Assembly (NCBI RefSeq): GCF_030812215.1
Contig: NZ_JAUSSG010000012.1
Location: 1 to 64,000, forward strand
From: Variovorax boronicumulans
Lineage (GTDB): Bacteria; Pseudomonadota; Gammaproteobacteria; Burkholderiales; Burkholderiaceae_C
DNA length: 64,000 nucleotides
Direction: 5' to 3'
The position numbers and the translations under genes were made by a program. Below the pieces are notes generated by a model, which saw only the letters and a program-made list of their open reading frames with translations, was not told where the DNA came from and made no database searches. How positions within the stretch are numbered: the first letter of the stretch is position 1; every line of letters starts with the position of its first letter. Of this stretch, positions 63,192 through 64,000 are shown piece after piece.

Positions 63192-64000
63192 TCAGGCCTC
63201 GCAGCTGACTACTTTGAATTCGACGCGACGGTCCAGCGCGTCGCTCGCATCGTCGGCCCCGGTGCCGACGATGTTCTCCCGAAAGCCCATGCCCGACTCG
63301 CGCAGCTTCTTCGCAAGCGGCGGCGCCTCGGTCACCAGCCGCGACTTGACGCTCACCGCGCGTTGCAGCGACAGCCGCTCGTTGACCGACTCCGAGCCCG
63401 TGCGGCTCGTATGCCCCGTTACCACCACGCACGAATCGATCTGCGCCGCCTGGCGCGCGATCTGCCGCAGCCACATCGGGTAAGCGGCGCTGATCTTCGG
63501 ATCGCCGAGGAAATCGGTCGAGCCCGGCTTGAACAGGAACTTGACGCTCAGGTTGTTGGTTTCCAGGCCCAGGCGCGCGATGGTGCCGAAGGTCTTTTCC
63601 GCATCTGCCGTGCGCCCGAGTTGCGACTGCGTGAGGTACATGCCGCTGTAGATGCGCAGTTGCTGTCCGTCGGGCCGCTTGGCCGCCGCCTCGTAGCGGC
63701 CCAGCGCCTCGCTCATGCGGCCGGCTTCGTAGGCCGCGGTGGCTTCCTGCAGCACGGTCGAGGTCGGCAGGCGTTCGAGGTACAGCGCATCGGCCGCCTG
63801 CCCCGGCTGGGTTTCGGCGGTGCGGATGTAGCCCTCCACGCCGCGGTCCTTGCCGTTCACCGGGCTGTCGCGAAAGAACGCGGTGGGCCGGGTGTCGAGC
63901 GTCGCGTCGCTGATGCGCGCGACCGACTGCGCGATCACCACGCCGCTCTTGATTTCCGTCAGCGCGAGGTTCAGGCGGTAGCGCCCGCCGGTGGCGTCCT
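63192..64000 (-). CDS. OmpA-domain envelope protein, 5' end beyond window
   Basis: The frame is open to the window edge, so the N-terminus is missing. The visible 269 residues start with a strand-rich part (YRLNLALTEIKSGVVIAQS) similar to LpoB/CsgG-type lipoproteins, then a tetratricopeptide-like stretch (LQEATAAYEAGRMSEALGRYEAAAKR) and a C-terminal OmpA domain (VVTGHTSRTGSESVNERLSLQRA, LDRRVEFKVV). An envelope role bound to peptidoglycan is probable. A second OmpA-domain protein is 2.6 kb away. Confidence 0.78.
   Translation of the reverse strand, partial: DATGGRYRLNLALTEIKSGVVIAQSVARISDATLDTRPTAFFRDSPVNGKDRGVEGYIRTAETQPGQAADALYLERLPTSTVLQEATAAYEAGRMSEALGRYEAAAKRPDGQQLRIYSGMYLTQSQLGRTADAEKTFGTIARLGLETNNLSVKFLFKPGSTDFLGDPKISAAYPMWLRQIARQAAQIDSCVVVTGHTSRTGSESVNERLSLQRAVSVKSRLVTEAPPLAKKLRESGMGFRENIVGTGADDASDALDRRVEFKVVSCEA

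Overview
The window is a stretch of high-GC bacterial chromosome, densely packed with genes on both strands. It most resembles a member of the Comamonadaceae (Burkholderiales), and Variovorax is my best guess. The grounds are gene content (a Bug/TctC solute-binding protein, polar amino acid ABC genes, FCD-type GntR regulators, a TAXI protein, an Edd/Eda pathway), codon use, and a hairpin repeat at the left edge that I associate from memory with Variovorax genomes. I see no rRNA, tRNA, CRISPR array, prophage or insertion sequence. Most genes are housekeeping or catabolic.

Region by region. 0.1-2.4 kb: ergothioneine genes egtB-egtD on the minus strand. 2.5-4.2 kb: a type II NADH dehydrogenase and a small membrane protein. 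4.2-6.7 kb: a PhoX-type phosphatase diverging from a VirK-like secreted protein across an AT-rich, palindrome-rich gap. 6.8-10.8 kb: a secreted nuclease, an AMP-dependent acyl-CoA ligase, OsmC and a Bug-type binding protein. 10.8-15.6 kb: a Crp/Fnr regulator, a SnoaL-like protein, an SDR, a metallo-beta-lactamase-fold hydrolase and an MFS transporter. 15.7-19.4 kb: a GntR regulator with a clear operator, in one operon with a polar amino acid ABC transporter. 19.4-22.5 kb: an 18-codon ORF with a terminator, a P-loop kinase-like protein, an acetyltransferase, a DUF1439 protein, a glycerophosphodiesterase and a small protein. 22.5-27.3 kb: a six-gene periplasmic copper-handling cluster. 27.3-27.8 kb: a ParE-type toxin-antitoxin pair. 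27.8-35.7 kb: a D-amino-acid-dehydrogenase-like flavoprotein, a P1 (DmpA-type) peptidase, a TAXI binding protein, a PabB-PabC fusion, a lipoprotein, and a MerR-controlled operon.

35.8-39.6 kb: EttA and a RhlE-type RNA helicase, divergent. 39.7-45.7 kb: an endonuclease/exonuclease-fold protein, then an FCD regulator diverging from a sugar-acid operon (IlvD/Edd-family dehydratase, DgoK, DgoA, class II aldolase-like protein) that can be read as a D-galactonate route to pyruvate and glyceraldehyde 3-phosphate. 46.3-51.0 kb: MarR-MFS-MATE-SDR diverging from a thioesterase. 51.1-54.7 kb: a ferric-iron ABC transporter behind a good Fur-box match. 54.8-56.6 kb: a glutathione transferase, glyoxalase I and a DUF1697 protein. 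56.6-59.8 kb: edd-eda followed by a haloacid dehalogenase gene broken by one base. 60-64 kb: OmpA-domain proteins, ChaC-like cyclotransferase, SodC, a MobA-like nucleotidyltransferase and PdxH.

No wholly new system stands out. The most interesting items are the copper cluster, the MerR operon with an almost leaderless promoter and a 92-base gene overlap, the galactonate-type operon built on an IlvD/Edd enzyme, the 18-codon ORF ending in a terminator, the 100-base inverted repeat at 13.0 kb, the TTCC/GGAA palindromes between phoX and virK, and a recurring promoter layout with the -10 element only 6-9 bases before the start codon. All family assignments rest on reading the translated sequences; no database search was run.
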